64,000 nt of DNA, taken from assembly GCA_023411575.1 (NCBI GenBank), contig JAEYOP010000006.1, positions 1-64,000 on the forward strand, read 5' to 3'. The notes below the pieces were generated by a model. It saw only the letters and a list, made by a program, of their open reading frames with translations. It was not told the origin of the DNA and did not search any database. The stretch comes from Bacillota bacterium. GTDB lineage: Bacteria > Bacillota > Clostridia > Acetivibrionales > DTU013. The position numbers and the translations under genes were made by a program. Of the stretch, positions 44,196 to 52,799 are shown piece after piece (position 1 is the first letter of the stretch; every line of letters starts with the position of its first letter).

Positions 44196-46217
44196 GTGCA
44201 GAAGACAATGAAAAGGTCTGCTATTTTACTTGTTGCCGGCATTATCATGCCAATTATTCTGATCCTGGCTGCCGTACTGCAGTGGAAGGAGATCATACCC
44301 CTCGCCCTGTGGATCAATTGGGTTTGGCTCGCTGCACTGGCCGTATGGCTGTTTATAAGCTTCAGGAGAGCAGCCGCCGGGGCGGACGCTTTGCGGGAAG
44401 AAACGGACAAGGAGTTGTCCGGCAGAACGGGGCGATTAAGCGGAAATGTCCTGGGTATCGCAAATCTGACGGAGCATCTCGATCTTTCTCTAAAAGACAT
44501 ATCAAGCGGGTCGGAAAGCATATCGGCCGCATCCGAATCCATTGCGGCGGGGGCGGCGTCCCAGGCATCGGATGTGGAGGGCTTTTCCTCCTTCCTGGCG
44601 GACCTGGTGAGGCGGCTCGAAGCCCTGTCGGAAATTTCCGCGGGATTGGCGGAAGAGGGGGACAAGACCAAAACGGCGAGCGAGGCGGGAGCCGGAAGCC
44701 TCAAGGAATTGCTGGCGAACAACGAAGAGCTTGGGAAGGTCATGGAGGATATTATTTCGAAGATATTCGCCCTGACGAAGCAGGCGGACAACATCTCCAA
44801 AGTAACGAGCGTGATTTCCGCAATCGCGGAGCAGACAAACCTGCTTTCGCTGAACGCTTCCATTGAAGCAGCCAGAGCGGGCGAATCCGGAAGAGGGTTT
44901 GCCGTCGTCGCGGAAGAAATCCGCAAGCTGGCCGAACAGAGCCAGGCCGCCAGCAGGGACATCGGAAGCATGATATCGGTGGTGTCCGGGGATCTGGCCC
45001 AGGCCAAAGCGGCTATCGACAGCTCCAGGGAAGTGTTTGACAGACAGCGGGTTTCTGTTGCCGCCTCCGGGAAGGCCTTCCAGAATATCGGCAGCTTCAT
45101 CAACAGCTCCATGGAGCAGCAAGCCATTTTCTCCAGGGAATTCGCCAACCTGTACCAATTGAAGAATCAACTGAGCGAATCCATCGAAAGCATTGCATCC
45201 GTGACGCAGCAGTCCGCCGCAACCACGCAGGAGCTTGCTTCGCTGACCATGAGCCAGTCCAGCTCCACCACCAGCCTCGTTGACATCGTGGCGGATCTGA
45301 AAAACAGGGTCAGGGCGGTCATTTCCGACGAGGGGCTGGAACTGTCCGACGGGATGAATTCCGGCAAAAAGAAGGTCGCCATGGTGTTCTGCTGGGAGCA
45401 TCCTTTCTATGTGCCCGCCATCGATTCGGCATTGCGGGCGGCCAAAAAGCATAATGTGGATATTGAAATCTATTCTCCCAAGCTGCAGGAGGCCGGCGAA
45501 CAGATCCGGGTCCTGAAGGAACTGGAGGAAAAAGGGGTGGACGCGGTAGCCATCAGCCCCAATGACGACGCAGAAATGGCAAGGACGATCAATCATGCCG
45601 TGGACAGCGGCATAAAGGTCATCTGCTTTGATGCGGATTCTCCCCAGAGCAAACGGCTGGGAATGATCGAGACAAATGGCGTCAACGGCGGCAAAGTGGC
45701 TGCCAGGGCGGCCGCAAAGCTTCTTAAAAACAAGGGGAAGGTCATTGCCAACGTCTGGAGCGATATGAACAAGACCATCATACAGGACCGCGCAAAAGGG
45801 TTTACGGACGAGATCGGCGCCATAGCCGGCATGAAGGCCGTCACGGTGGCGCTGCCTGCAAACCCGCCGGACCTGGAAGCGGAAAAGTGCATCAAAAAGG
45901 TTCTGGAGGAGCATGCCGACGCGGGGCTCGTTTATACGACCAATCTGATGTGGGGCCTGCGGTTCGCCCGGTATTTCAAGAAGTATAAAGTGGATAAGAA
46001 GCTCATCACTTTCGACTGTGACAAGGAAATGGGCAGATATATACAGGAAGGCATTGTGCAAACGGCAATAGCACAAAGGCAGTTCATCTGGGGAGAGATC
46101 GCGGTGAAGTGGATGGCGGACGCGATACAGGGCAAGGCGATTCCGAAATATGAAGATACCGGCACCTACGAGGTTAATAAATCTAACCTGAGCATTTTTG
46201 AAAACAGGCTGACATGA
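44196..46217 (+). CDS. Chemoreceptor-like protein with C-terminal sugar-binding-protein domain
   Basis: 673 residues. Two hydrophobic helices (about 6-27 and 33-53) are joined by a loop of only a few residues. An MCP signalling hairpin follows (about 80-390) with the conserved tip IAEQTNLLSLNASIEAARAG and GRGFAVVAEEIRKLAEQS. The last ~270 residues are a periplasmic-binding-protein-like (RbsB/Peripla_BP_4) domain, from KKKVAMVFCWEHPFYVPAI through VDAVAISPNDD, VICFDADSP and KLITFDCD to the end. No extracytoplasmic sensor or HAMP is seen. The order puts the ligand domain after the signalling domain, in the cytoplasm by topology. The GTG at 44196 (AGAGGGA 5 bp upstream) is preferred because the ATG at 44154 lies within an operator. 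First gene of BMC arm one; stop overlaps the next ATG by 4 bp. Confidence 0.85.
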   Translation: MQKTMKRSAILLVAGIIMPIILILAAVLQWKEIIPLALWINWVWLAALAVWLFISFRRAAAGADALREETDKELSGRTGRLSGNVLGIANLTEHLDLSLKDISSGSESISAASESIAAGAASQASDVEGFSSFLADLVRRLEALSEISAGLAEEGDKTKTASEAGAGSLKELLANNEELGKVMEDIISKIFALTKQADNISKVTSVISAIAEQTNLLSLNASIEAARAGESGRGFAVVAEEIRKLAEQSQAASRDIGSMISVVSGDLAQAKAAIDSSREVFDRQRVSVAASGKAFQNIGSFINSSMEQQAIFSREFANLYQLKNQLSESIESIASVTQQSAATTQELASLTMSQSSSTTSLVDIVADLKNRVRAVISDEGLELSDGMNSGKKKVAMVFCWEHPFYVPAIDSALRAAKKHNVDIEIYSPKLQEAGEQIRVLKELEEKGVDAVAISPNDDAEMARTINHAVDSGIKVICFDADSPQSKRLGMIETNGVNGGKVAARAAAKLLKNKGKVIANVWSDMNKTIIQDRAKGFTDEIGAIAGMKAVTVALPANPPDLEAEKCIKKVLEEHADAGLVYTTNLMWGLRFARYFKKYKVDKKLITFDCDKEMGRYIQEGIVQTAIAQRQFIWGEIAVKWMADAIQGKAIPKYEDTGTYEVNKSNLSIFENRLT

Positions 46218-47116
46218 GGAAACAGGCTATCACGAAGGATCAGGCTGTTACGGGGGCTCAGGCGGTCATGAGGGACCAGACTGCAACGAGGAGCAGGGTG
46301 CTTCTGGTCAGCGACCTGGACGGCACTCTCCTGGGCCGGGACAGGCAGATCAGCGAAGAAAACCGGCGTGCCATTGTTGATTTTGTGGAAAAGGGTGGTA
46401 TATTTACAATAGCTACAGGACGGAGCTTTGTCGGCGTTGAGAAATTCCTGGAAGCCCTACCGATCAATGCTCCGGCGATCCTTTTCAACGGAGCGGTGAT
46501 TTACGACTTCCAGAAGGAACAGCTTTTGTATGAAAGCACCATGGACGAGGAAATCGCGGACTTGCTGGAAAACTTGCATTCCTTGTTCCCGGAAATGGGG
46601 ATGGAAATTTTCAACCGGGAGGACATTTACCTGATCCGGGAAAATGATGTGACGGTGGAGCACCGCAAAAGACAGCCGTTTTCCGACAGAACTTTTCCGA
46701 TCCGCGGGGTGCCGGGTCCCTGGTACAAGGCATTGCTTGCGTGGGAGCCGGAAAAGCTGGCCGAGGTCGAGAGATATCTGGACGGCTTGAACAAGCCGTT
46801 TCACTATCTCTATACGGAGAAGGACATGATCGAGATCGTCGGACGGAATACGTCCAAAGGGATCGCCCTGGAAAAGCTGGCAGCCCTGGTCGGCTGCGAA
46901 GCTTCCGAAGTGATTGCGATGGGCGACAACCTGAACGACCTGGACATGATCGAAAAAGCGGGAACGGGAATCGCCGTCGAGAATGCCCACGACCGGGTAA
47001 AAGCAGCGGCGTCGCTTTGCTGCCGCCATCATGACCGTCACGCCGTATCCCAGGTGATCGGCTGGATACAAGACAATTTGGTGTCTGAGGAAAAGACCTG
47101 GGGAAAATTTGGATAG
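46214..47116 (+). CDS. HAD superfamily (Cof/IIB) phosphatase
   Basis: 300-residue Cof-type HAD phosphatase. Motif I is SDLDGTLLGRD (nucleophile Asp about 35), a SFVGVEKFLEAL cap-type region follows, motif III Lys is in NTSKGIALEKL, and motif IV is AMGDNLNDLDMIEKAG. Such enzymes hydrolyse sugar phosphates. The first ~27 residues are a Gln/Ala/Thr/Arg-rich repeat-like extension (ITKDQAVTGAQAVMRDQ) absent from ordinary family members; a later Met at about residue 19 could be the true start. Translationally coupled to the chemoreceptor gene and followed after 19 bp by transketolase, so it probably removes or balances sugar phosphates of the BMC pathway. Confidence 0.9.
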   Translation: MRKQAITKDQAVTGAQAVMRDQTATRSRVLLVSDLDGTLLGRDRQISEENRRAIVDFVEKGGIFTIATGRSFVGVEKFLEALPINAPAILFNGAVIYDFQKEQLLYESTMDEEIADLLENLHSLFPEMGMEIFNREDIYLIRENDVTVEHRKRQPFSDRTFPIRGVPGPWYKALLAWEPEKLAEVERYLDGLNKPFHYLYTEKDMIEIVGRNTSKGIALEKLAALVGCEASEVIAMGDNLNDLDMIEKAGTGIAVENAHDRVKAAASLCCRHHDRHAVSQVIGWIQDNLVSEEKTWGKFG

Positions 47117-47135
47117 AACAGGAGCTTGATTTGAG

Positions 47136-49136
47136 ATGAAACAGTTGGATCAATTAACCGTGAACACCATTCGGATTCTGGCCGCAGAAGCCGTACAAAA
47201 AGCCAATTCGGGCCACCCGGGGCTTCCCATGGGAGCGGCCCCTATGGCATATGCCCTGTGGGCGGAGCAGTTGAAATTCAATCCCCAAAATCCCAAATGG
47301 GCGGACCGGGACCGGTTCATCCTTTCCGCAGGGCATGGCTCCATGCTTTTGTATACCCTGCTTCACCTTTTCGGATACGATCTGCCCATGGAAGAACTGA
47401 AGAGCTTCCGGCAGTATGGAAGCAAAACGCCGGGGCATCCCGAGTACGGGCATACCGTGGGGGTTGAGGTCACCACGGGCCCCCTGGGACAAGGACTGGC
47501 AAACGGCGTCGGCATGGCAATGGCCGAGGCCTATCTGTCCGCCAAATTCAACCGCCTGGACGGTAAAATCGTGGATCATTATACCTTTGTCCTTGCCGGA
47601 GACGGGTGCCTTATGGAAGGGGTTTCCGCCGAGGCGGCCTCCCTTGCGGGTACGCTGGGACTTGGCAAGCTGATCGTGCTGTACGATTCAAACTCTATTA
47701 CCATAGAAGGAAGCACCAGCATTGCCTTCCGGGAGGATACGGCAAAGCGTTTTGAAGCTTACGGCTGGCAAGTGCTGAAAATACATGACGGAAACGACAC
47801 GGACGCGATCGGTAATGCCATAAAAGCCGCGAAGCAGGAGCTGTCAAGACCGACTCTCATTGCGGTAACGACGGAAATAGGCTATGGCTGTCCCGCCAAG
47901 CAGGGGAAGGCTTCCGCCCACGGAGAACCGCTGGGGGCGGAAAATCTGACGGCAGCAAAGCAAACTCTCGGCTGGCAGTATGAGGAGCCCTTCCATGTGC
48001 CCCAGGAGGTAAAAGAGCATTTAAGCCGCACAGCGGATAGAGGGAAGAAGGCGGAAGGGGATTGGAATGCGCTTTGGACGGAATACAGGAAGAAGTATCC
48101 CGAACTCGCCGCAGAGTGGACATTGTGGCATTATGAAGGGCTCGCGGAGGATTTGAACCTGCTGGGCAGCCCCGAATTCTGGCAGTCCGGCGAAAAAGCG
48201 AATGCGACCCGCTCCTCGTCGGGGGACGTTTTGAACCGTCTTGCCCAAAGGATCCCGAATCTGATCGGCGGCTCGGCGGACCTGGCGCCTTCCAACAAGA
48301 GCTATATGAACGGTCGGGGAGATTTTTCACCGGAGGATCCTTCCGGTTCCAATCTCCATTTCGGCGTAAGGGAACATGCCATGGCGGCCATTGCCAACGG
48401 ACTGACGCTGCATGGCGGTTTAAAGGCTTATATATCCACCTTCTTCGTTTTCTGCGATTATATGAAGCCGTCCATGAGGATGGCCGCACTTATGGGACTC
48501 CCGGTGATTTATGTCCTGACCCACGATAGCATAGGGGTCGGGGAAGACGGACCGACGCACCAGCCGGTAGAGCAGCTTGCTTCCTTGAGGAGCATACCCA
48601 ATTTTACCATATTCCGCCCCGCGGATGCGAAGGAAACCGCCGCCGGATGGTATGCCGCGCTCACCAGAAAAAAGTTGCCGACAGCGCTTGTGCTCACCCG
48701 GCAGAACCTTCCCCAGTATGCGGAGACCGGGAAGGAAGCCCTGAAAGGCGCATATATCCTGGCGGATTCCGCAAAGTCCGAACCGGATATCCTCCTGATG
48801 GCCTCCGGCTCCGAAGTGCAACTGGTTTATGAAGCGGGCAAGAGGCTTCATGCAGCCAGCATTAATGCGAGGGTGATAAGCATGCCCTCCTGGGAGCTCT
48901 TTGAAGAGCAGACGGAGGAGTACAAGGAAAGCATCCTTCCGAAGAAGGTGCGCGCAAGGCTGGCGGTGGAAGCCGGGGTGTCCTTCGGCTGGCAAAGGTA
49001 TACGGGGCTTGACGGGGATATTCTTTCCATCGACCGGTTCGGCGCTTCCGCCCCGGCGGAAAAGCTGTTCGAGAAATTCGGGTTCACCGTGGAGAATGTA
49101 ATGAAAAAGGCGATGGAACTTTTGAAAAAGGGATGA
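47136..49136 (+). CDS. tkt: Transketolase
   Basis: Thiamine-diphosphate enzyme moving two-carbon units between sugar phosphates. 666 residues, full length. The N-terminal TPP domain has GHPGLPMGAAPMAY, VGVEVTTGPLGQG and the GDG motif as LAGDGCLMEGVSAEAASLAG; the middle domain has GSADLAPSNKSYM and HFGVREHAMAAIANG; the C-terminal domain is complete. It sits between the HAD phosphatase and a DERA gene in the operon that shares operators with the BMC genes. Here it would move the glyceraldehyde-3-phosphate from DERA into the pentose phosphate pool. It has no visible encapsulation peptide and is probably cytosolic. Confidence 0.97.
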   Translation: MKQLDQLTVNTIRILAAEAVQKANSGHPGLPMGAAPMAYALWAEQLKFNPQNPKWADRDRFILSAGHGSMLLYTLLHLFGYDLPMEELKSFRQYGSKTPGHPEYGHTVGVEVTTGPLGQGLANGVGMAMAEAYLSAKFNRLDGKIVDHYTFVLAGDGCLMEGVSAEAASLAGTLGLGKLIVLYDSNSITIEGSTSIAFREDTAKRFEAYGWQVLKIHDGNDTDAIGNAIKAAKQELSRPTLIAVTTEIGYGCPAKQGKASAHGEPLGAENLTAAKQTLGWQYEEPFHVPQEVKEHLSRTADRGKKAEGDWNALWTEYRKKYPELAAEWTLWHYEGLAEDLNLLGSPEFWQSGEKANATRSSSGDVLNRLAQRIPNLIGGSADLAPSNKSYMNGRGDFSPEDPSGSNLHFGVREHAMAAIANGLTLHGGLKAYISTFFVFCDYMKPSMRMAALMGLPVIYVLTHDSIGVGEDGPTHQPVEQLASLRSIPNFTIFRPADAKETAAGWYAALTRKKLPTALVLTRQNLPQYAETGKEALKGAYILADSAKSEPDILLMASGSEVQLVYEAGKRLHAASINARVISMPSWELFEEQTEEYKESILPKKVRARLAVEAGVSFGWQRYTGLDGDILSIDRFGASAPAEKLFEKFGFTVENVMKKAMELLKKG

Positions 49137-49258
49137 TTTCAAAAAGGGTGGCTAAAAAGGACTAATCCAAAAGGGCTAACTAAAAGAGGCCGGCTGAAAA
49201 GAGCTGATCAATTTTCCGGGTGCCCGGAACAACAGATATATAAAGGAGAGGGATCAAG

Positions 49259-50044
49259 ATGGATTTGAGCACGATTGACAGGATTGTAAAGGAAATATTG
49301 GACGAAAGGGTAAAGCAGAACGGTTCAAATACTGCGGCTGCCAATCCGGCTGCGGGAAAGTACGGAAGCAATGGGGCGGACCAGGGAGCCTTTGACGAAA
49401 AGCTCGCCGCTGTCATGGAGCATTCCATGATCCGGCCGGATGCCACGCCCGCGATGGTCAGGCAGTTCTGCGAAGAGGCCGTGAAATACAAGTTCCGCAA
49501 TGTAGCGGTGCCGGCGTGCTTCACAGCCATGGCGTCCGAGCTTCTCAAGGGCACCGGCGTGAGAGTGTCCACCGCGGTTGCCTTTCCCATGGGGATTGCG
49601 TCTACGCAGACAAAGGTCGCCGAAACCCTGGAGGTTATTGAAAACGGCGCTACGGAAATCGATCTTCCTGTCAACGTCGGAATGGTCAAGGCCGGCGAAC
49701 TGAAGGCCATCAAGGAGGATATCGGGGCCGTTGTAAAGGCAGCGGACAAAAGAGCCCTGGTCAAGGTGGTCGTCGATCTGGGCCAACTGACCGAGGAGGA
49801 ACGGATCAAGGTTTCCCTGATTGCCAAAATGTGTGGGGCGGATTTCCTGAAAATCGCCGCAACCACAAGGCCCGTCGGCGTAAACGCGGAGGATATGGCG
49901 TTTTTCCGCAAGGTCGTGGGCCCGGAGATGGGGCTGAAGGCCGACGGGGGAATAAAGGATTACAAGTCGGCCGTATCGGTCATCGAGGTCGGAGGGACGA
50001 CTATCGGCGCGAGCGGCTCGGTGAAAATTGTGACGAGGGCGTAA
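49259..50044 (+). CDS. deoC: Divergent deoxyribose-phosphate aldolase paralogue (DERA 1)
   Basis: 261-residue class I aldolase of the DeoC family. A predicted BMC encapsulation helix (MDLSTIDRIVKEILDERVK) is joined by a Gly/Asn/Ala-rich linker to the barrel (from about 45). The Schiff-base Lys198 (FLKIAATT), Lys227 (GLKADGG) and Asp135 (EIDLPVNVG) are kept. The classical KTSTG is replaced by KIAAT, and the chain ends SVKIVTRA, without the catalytic C-terminal Tyr tail of DeoC. Substrate preference therefore may differ from that of the canonical copy at 56965. Last gene of BMC arm one, followed by a terminator. Confidence 0.88.
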   Translation: MDLSTIDRIVKEILDERVKQNGSNTAAANPAAGKYGSNGADQGAFDEKLAAVMEHSMIRPDATPAMVRQFCEEAVKYKFRNVAVPACFTAMASELLKGTGVRVSTAVAFPMGIASTQTKVAETLEVIENGATEIDLPVNVGMVKAGELKAIKEDIGAVVKAADKRALVKVVVDLGQLTEEERIKVSLIAKMCGADFLKIAATTRPVGVNAEDMAFFRKVVGPEMGLKADGGIKDYKSAVSVIEVGGTTIGASGSVKIVTRA

Positions 50045-50080
50045 TCGAGAGTTCCGCAGAAATGTATAGAGCAGAAAGAC

Positions 50081-50118
50081 AAAGCCGTGTAGATCAAATA
50101 GGATTTACGCGGCTTTTT
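50081..50118 (+). terminator. Terminator of BMC arm one
   Basis: AAAGCCGTGTA (50081-50091) pairs with TACGCGGCTTT (50106-50116; one G-T pair) around a 14-nt loop, followed by T residues. It closes the chemoreceptor-HAD-tkt-deoC unit. Confidence 0.85.
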
Positions 50119-50231
50119 GCACGGGACAAAAAATTTGGGACAGCGCAGCTGTGGGCGGAAATAAGATTGTTGAATCTGGGAAATGGCTGTATAATATCAC
50201 TATTAGGGAAGATGCGGAAGAGGTAAAAGAA

Positions 50232-51701
50232 ATGCAGAACAAAAGCATTTGGCACCCAATAGAATTTGATCCTGAATGGAATGCCGTTAAAACAGAGAAA
50301 TTTGATAATATTTTTCCCTCATGGGAAAGAAGACGCGAAGAACTGGGCAAACATCCCGAGCAATACAAGCGTTTTATTGATCAATTAAAAAGAAAGCAAG
50401 CCATTGATACCGGCATTATTGAAAGAATGTATGACCTCAAAAAAGGCGTAACAGAGACTTTCATAAAGGAAGGCTTCGTGGATTCCTATCTCCGGCATGG
50501 GGATACGGATATTGCTCCGAGTTTGCTTATGGATTACCTCAGGGACAATTTCGATGCCCTTGACTTTGTATTCGATTTTGTAAAGAACGATCGGCAGTTG
50601 AGTGTCGGCTATATTAAGGAATTGCATAGCTTAATTACTCAGCATCAAGATTCGACAGACGCAATCGACCAGTTTGGAAAGCGAAGGAAAGTGGGTTTGC
50701 TTAAGGGTCAATTTAAACAGCACCCGAACAATCCCATGAGAGATGGTGTGATTTATACCTATTGCCCGCCTGAACAGGTCGATGTTGAAATGGACAACCT
50801 GGTTTACATATTCAACAGTAAACTGAAGGGTTCCCATGTTTTGGCGAAAGCTGCTTTTCTCCATCATGCCTTTGTCCAGATACATCCGTTTCAGGATGGG
50901 AATGGGCGTATGGCGCGCTTACTGGCAAGTTTTGTCCTGATAAAGGAGGGACTCTTTCCGCTATCGATTGATCGTGATGACAGGACAAAGTATATAGATG
51001 CTTTGGAAAATGCCGATAATCATGTTTATCAGCCGATTGTTGATATTTTTGCCTATAACCAGATTGCTTCGATAGAACGTGCCCTTAATTGGAAGACCGT
51101 TGAAGACACGGCAGGGTATGATAATGTACTGAACGTATTGAATAAAAAGCTGTCCGATTATCGAGTTGCAGCAGCAGAGCTGCAAAACAGGCGTATACTT
51201 AACAATATGCTTGGTATTTTTGAGGTGCTAAAACTTAAAGTGGAGTACTTCAGAAAGGATTTAACACAAAAATTAACTGCGACTATTGGTATCGGGTTCT
51301 GCGCTCCTGATGAAGCACAGTCATACTATTACGCCAGGCAAATTATTGATTATGCGAATAAGTTTGACTATTATGCAAATTTATCGTTGTATAAGTGCTG
51401 GGCACGGATGTTTATTGAAATTGACGATACAAAGAAATATCGGCTGGTATTATCGCTTCACCATTATGGCTATGATAGCAGTACTTTTGCCATCGGCGCA
51501 TTTCTCTCAAAAGCAATCATGGAAGAGCCCAAAAATCAATCAAAAGGAGACGCCCATGGGGAATATATAGATATCCCGTTGGGTATTCCTCCGCTTACAA
51601 TGTCTTCTGAAAAGGAAGTCGCCGAACTAACCTCTTCTATTCACCAGCAGGTCGAAATATCTATTATGGCTGCTCTTGCTTATATCGCAAATGAGCTTTG
51701 A
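50232..51701 (+). CDS. Fic family AMP-transferase
   Basis: 489-residue Fic/DOC protein that transfers AMP or a related group to hydroxyl side chains. The catalytic motif HPFQDGNGRMAR is intact (about residue 213). An N-terminal TFIKEG (76-81) fits the autoinhibitory S/TxxxE(G/N) helix, so activity should be repressed until that helix is displaced. A C-terminal ~230-residue helical region follows. ATG 50232 is preferred over an upstream GTG since AGAGGT precedes it. The gene is clearly more AT-rich than its neighbours, has its own terminator, and lies between the two BMC arms, which suggests lateral acquisition. Confidence 0.9.
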   Translation: MQNKSIWHPIEFDPEWNAVKTEKFDNIFPSWERRREELGKHPEQYKRFIDQLKRKQAIDTGIIERMYDLKKGVTETFIKEGFVDSYLRHGDTDIAPSLLMDYLRDNFDALDFVFDFVKNDRQLSVGYIKELHSLITQHQDSTDAIDQFGKRRKVGLLKGQFKQHPNNPMRDGVIYTYCPPEQVDVEMDNLVYIFNSKLKGSHVLAKAAFLHHAFVQIHPFQDGNGRMARLLASFVLIKEGLFPLSIDRDDRTKYIDALENADNHVYQPIVDIFAYNQIASIERALNWKTVEDTAGYDNVLNVLNKKLSDYRVAAAELQNRRILNNMLGIFEVLKLKVEYFRKDLTQKLTATIGIGFCAPDEAQSYYYARQIIDYANKFDYYANLSLYKCWARMFIEIDDTKKYRLVLSLHHYGYDSSTFAIGAFLSKAIMEEPKNQSKGDAHGEYIDIPLGIPPLTMSSEKEVAELTSSIHQQVEISIMAALAYIANEL

Positions 51702-51724
51702 TCAATCGTTTTTGGCTACACAGC

Positions 51725-51758
51725 AAAAGAAGCAAGTGATTCGTCACCTGCTTCTTTT
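51725..51758 (+). terminator. Terminator of the Fic gene
   Basis: AAAAGAAGCA-GTGA pairs with TCAC-TGCTTCTTTT around a TTCG tetraloop (one bulged/mismatched position). It starts 24 bp after the stop and can also serve the convergent SDR gene. Confidence 0.9.
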
Positions 51759-51822
51759 GCCAAAAATGGGTTGGAGAGCTGAAACCGTATGTTAATGGAT
51801 GTTGTCGAAAGCCTCTTATATC

Positions 51823-52566
51823 CTAGAACCCGCTTATGTCCTGTGCCAGGCCGAATACCAGCATTTCAGATACACAGCCGCCTCTTGTCAGGGCGCAGGC
51901 CTGGTATACCATGTCGGCGAAATGCTCCGGACGTACCGCCAGCGTTTCGTCCCACTCAAACTTGTTTACGCCTTCCGCGCTCTGGAAGTTCGTATTGGAG
52001 CCGCCGGGAACCAGAAGGGTAACGCCGATGCCGTGGGGCCTCAGTTCCGTATAGAGGCATTTCGTAAAGGCGTTGACCGCCGCCTTGGCTGCGGAGTACA
52101 CGGACCAGCCGGGCCAGGAACGCCTGTCGCAGACGCTGGATACGTTGATGATCTTGCCGTAGCCCTGCTTCTTGAACTGGGGGGCGAAGGTCCGGCAGCT
52201 TATAATCGTGCTGGTCAGGTTGAGGTCGATGATCTTGCGGCTCACTTCGTCGCTCATCTCTTCGATGGGGGCGATTTTGACGGCGCCGCCGGCGTAATTG
52301 ATCAGGAAATCCACCTTGCCGAAGTTGCTCAGACATTGGCTCAAAGCCATTTCAAACGTTTCGGTCTTGGTGACGTCGCCTTTGAAGGCAACCACCTTCG
52401 CTCCCGCCGCCACACAGTTTTTGGCGGTGTCGGCCAGTCCGGCCTCGTTCAGGTCCAGAAGCACGAGATTGCACAGGTCCTTCGCAAACAATTCGGCGGT
52501 TGCCTTGGCAAAGCCGGAGGCCGCGCCGGAAATGACGGCCACCTTTCCTTTTAAGGATTCGCTCAT
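51823..52566 (-). CDS. Short-chain dehydrogenase/reductase (SDR A)
   Basis: 247-residue classical SDR. The cofactor motif is SGAASGFAKA (the last Gly of TGxxxGxG is Ala), NYAG stands where most have NNAG, and the active-site Ser and YSAAK are kept (VYSAAKAAVN). It should interconvert a hydroxyl and a keto group on a sugar, polyol or similar substrate. ATG 52566 follows GGAGG. It is transcribed divergently from SDR B, and the 233-bp gap holds the cluster of shared operators, so it is probably co-regulated with the BMC locus. Its 3' end converges with the Fic gene. Confidence 0.9.
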   Translation of the reverse strand: MSESLKGKVAVISGAASGFAKATAELFAKDLCNLVLLDLNEAGLADTAKNCVAAGAKVVAFKGDVTKTETFEMALSQCLSNFGKVDFLINYAGGAVKIAPIEEMSDEVSRKIIDLNLTSTIISCRTFAPQFKKQGYGKIINVSSVCDRRSWPGWSVYSAAKAAVNAFTKCLYTELRPHGIGVTLLVPGGSNTNFQSAEGVNKFEWDETLAVRPEHFADMVYQACALTRGGCVSEMLVFGLAQDISGF

Positions 52567-52622
52567 AATATACCTCCTAAATAATAGAGTTCGTCGGAAT
52601 TTTGTGAACTTCATTTTAATGA

Positions 52623-52752
52623 ACATATTCCATGACATAAATCATAACATATTCTATGACATACGTCAAGAATTTAAAAAATAAATAACAAATGTGTTGA
52701 CAAATGTTATGGAGTGAATTACAATAAAAATAACAAATGTCATAGAAAAAGT
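52623..52752. promoter_or_regulatory. Operator cluster between divergent SDR genes
   Basis: Two near-palindromes of the motif found at 44.1 kb lie at 52623-52642 and 52647-52666 (ACATATTCTATGACATACGT, 18 of 20). A degenerate copy is at 52688-52707. Intact half-sites ACAAATGTTAT at 52700 and ACAAATGTCATA at 52733 complete the cluster. They flank and overlap the promoter of arm two and face SDR A. One regulator could thus control both directions and the separate arm-one promoter. Confidence 0.7.
52698..52725 (+). promoter_or_regulatory. Promoter of BMC arm two
   Basis: TTGACA (52698-52703), 16-bp spacer, TACAAT (52720-52725). The -35 lies within an operator half-site (ACAAATGTTAT from 52700). 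The SDR B start is 75 bp downstream. Confidence 0.7.
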
Positions 52753-52799
52753 TAAATTGAAATTGATTTTGACAAAACCAGATTACAGGAGGGGTTTGA

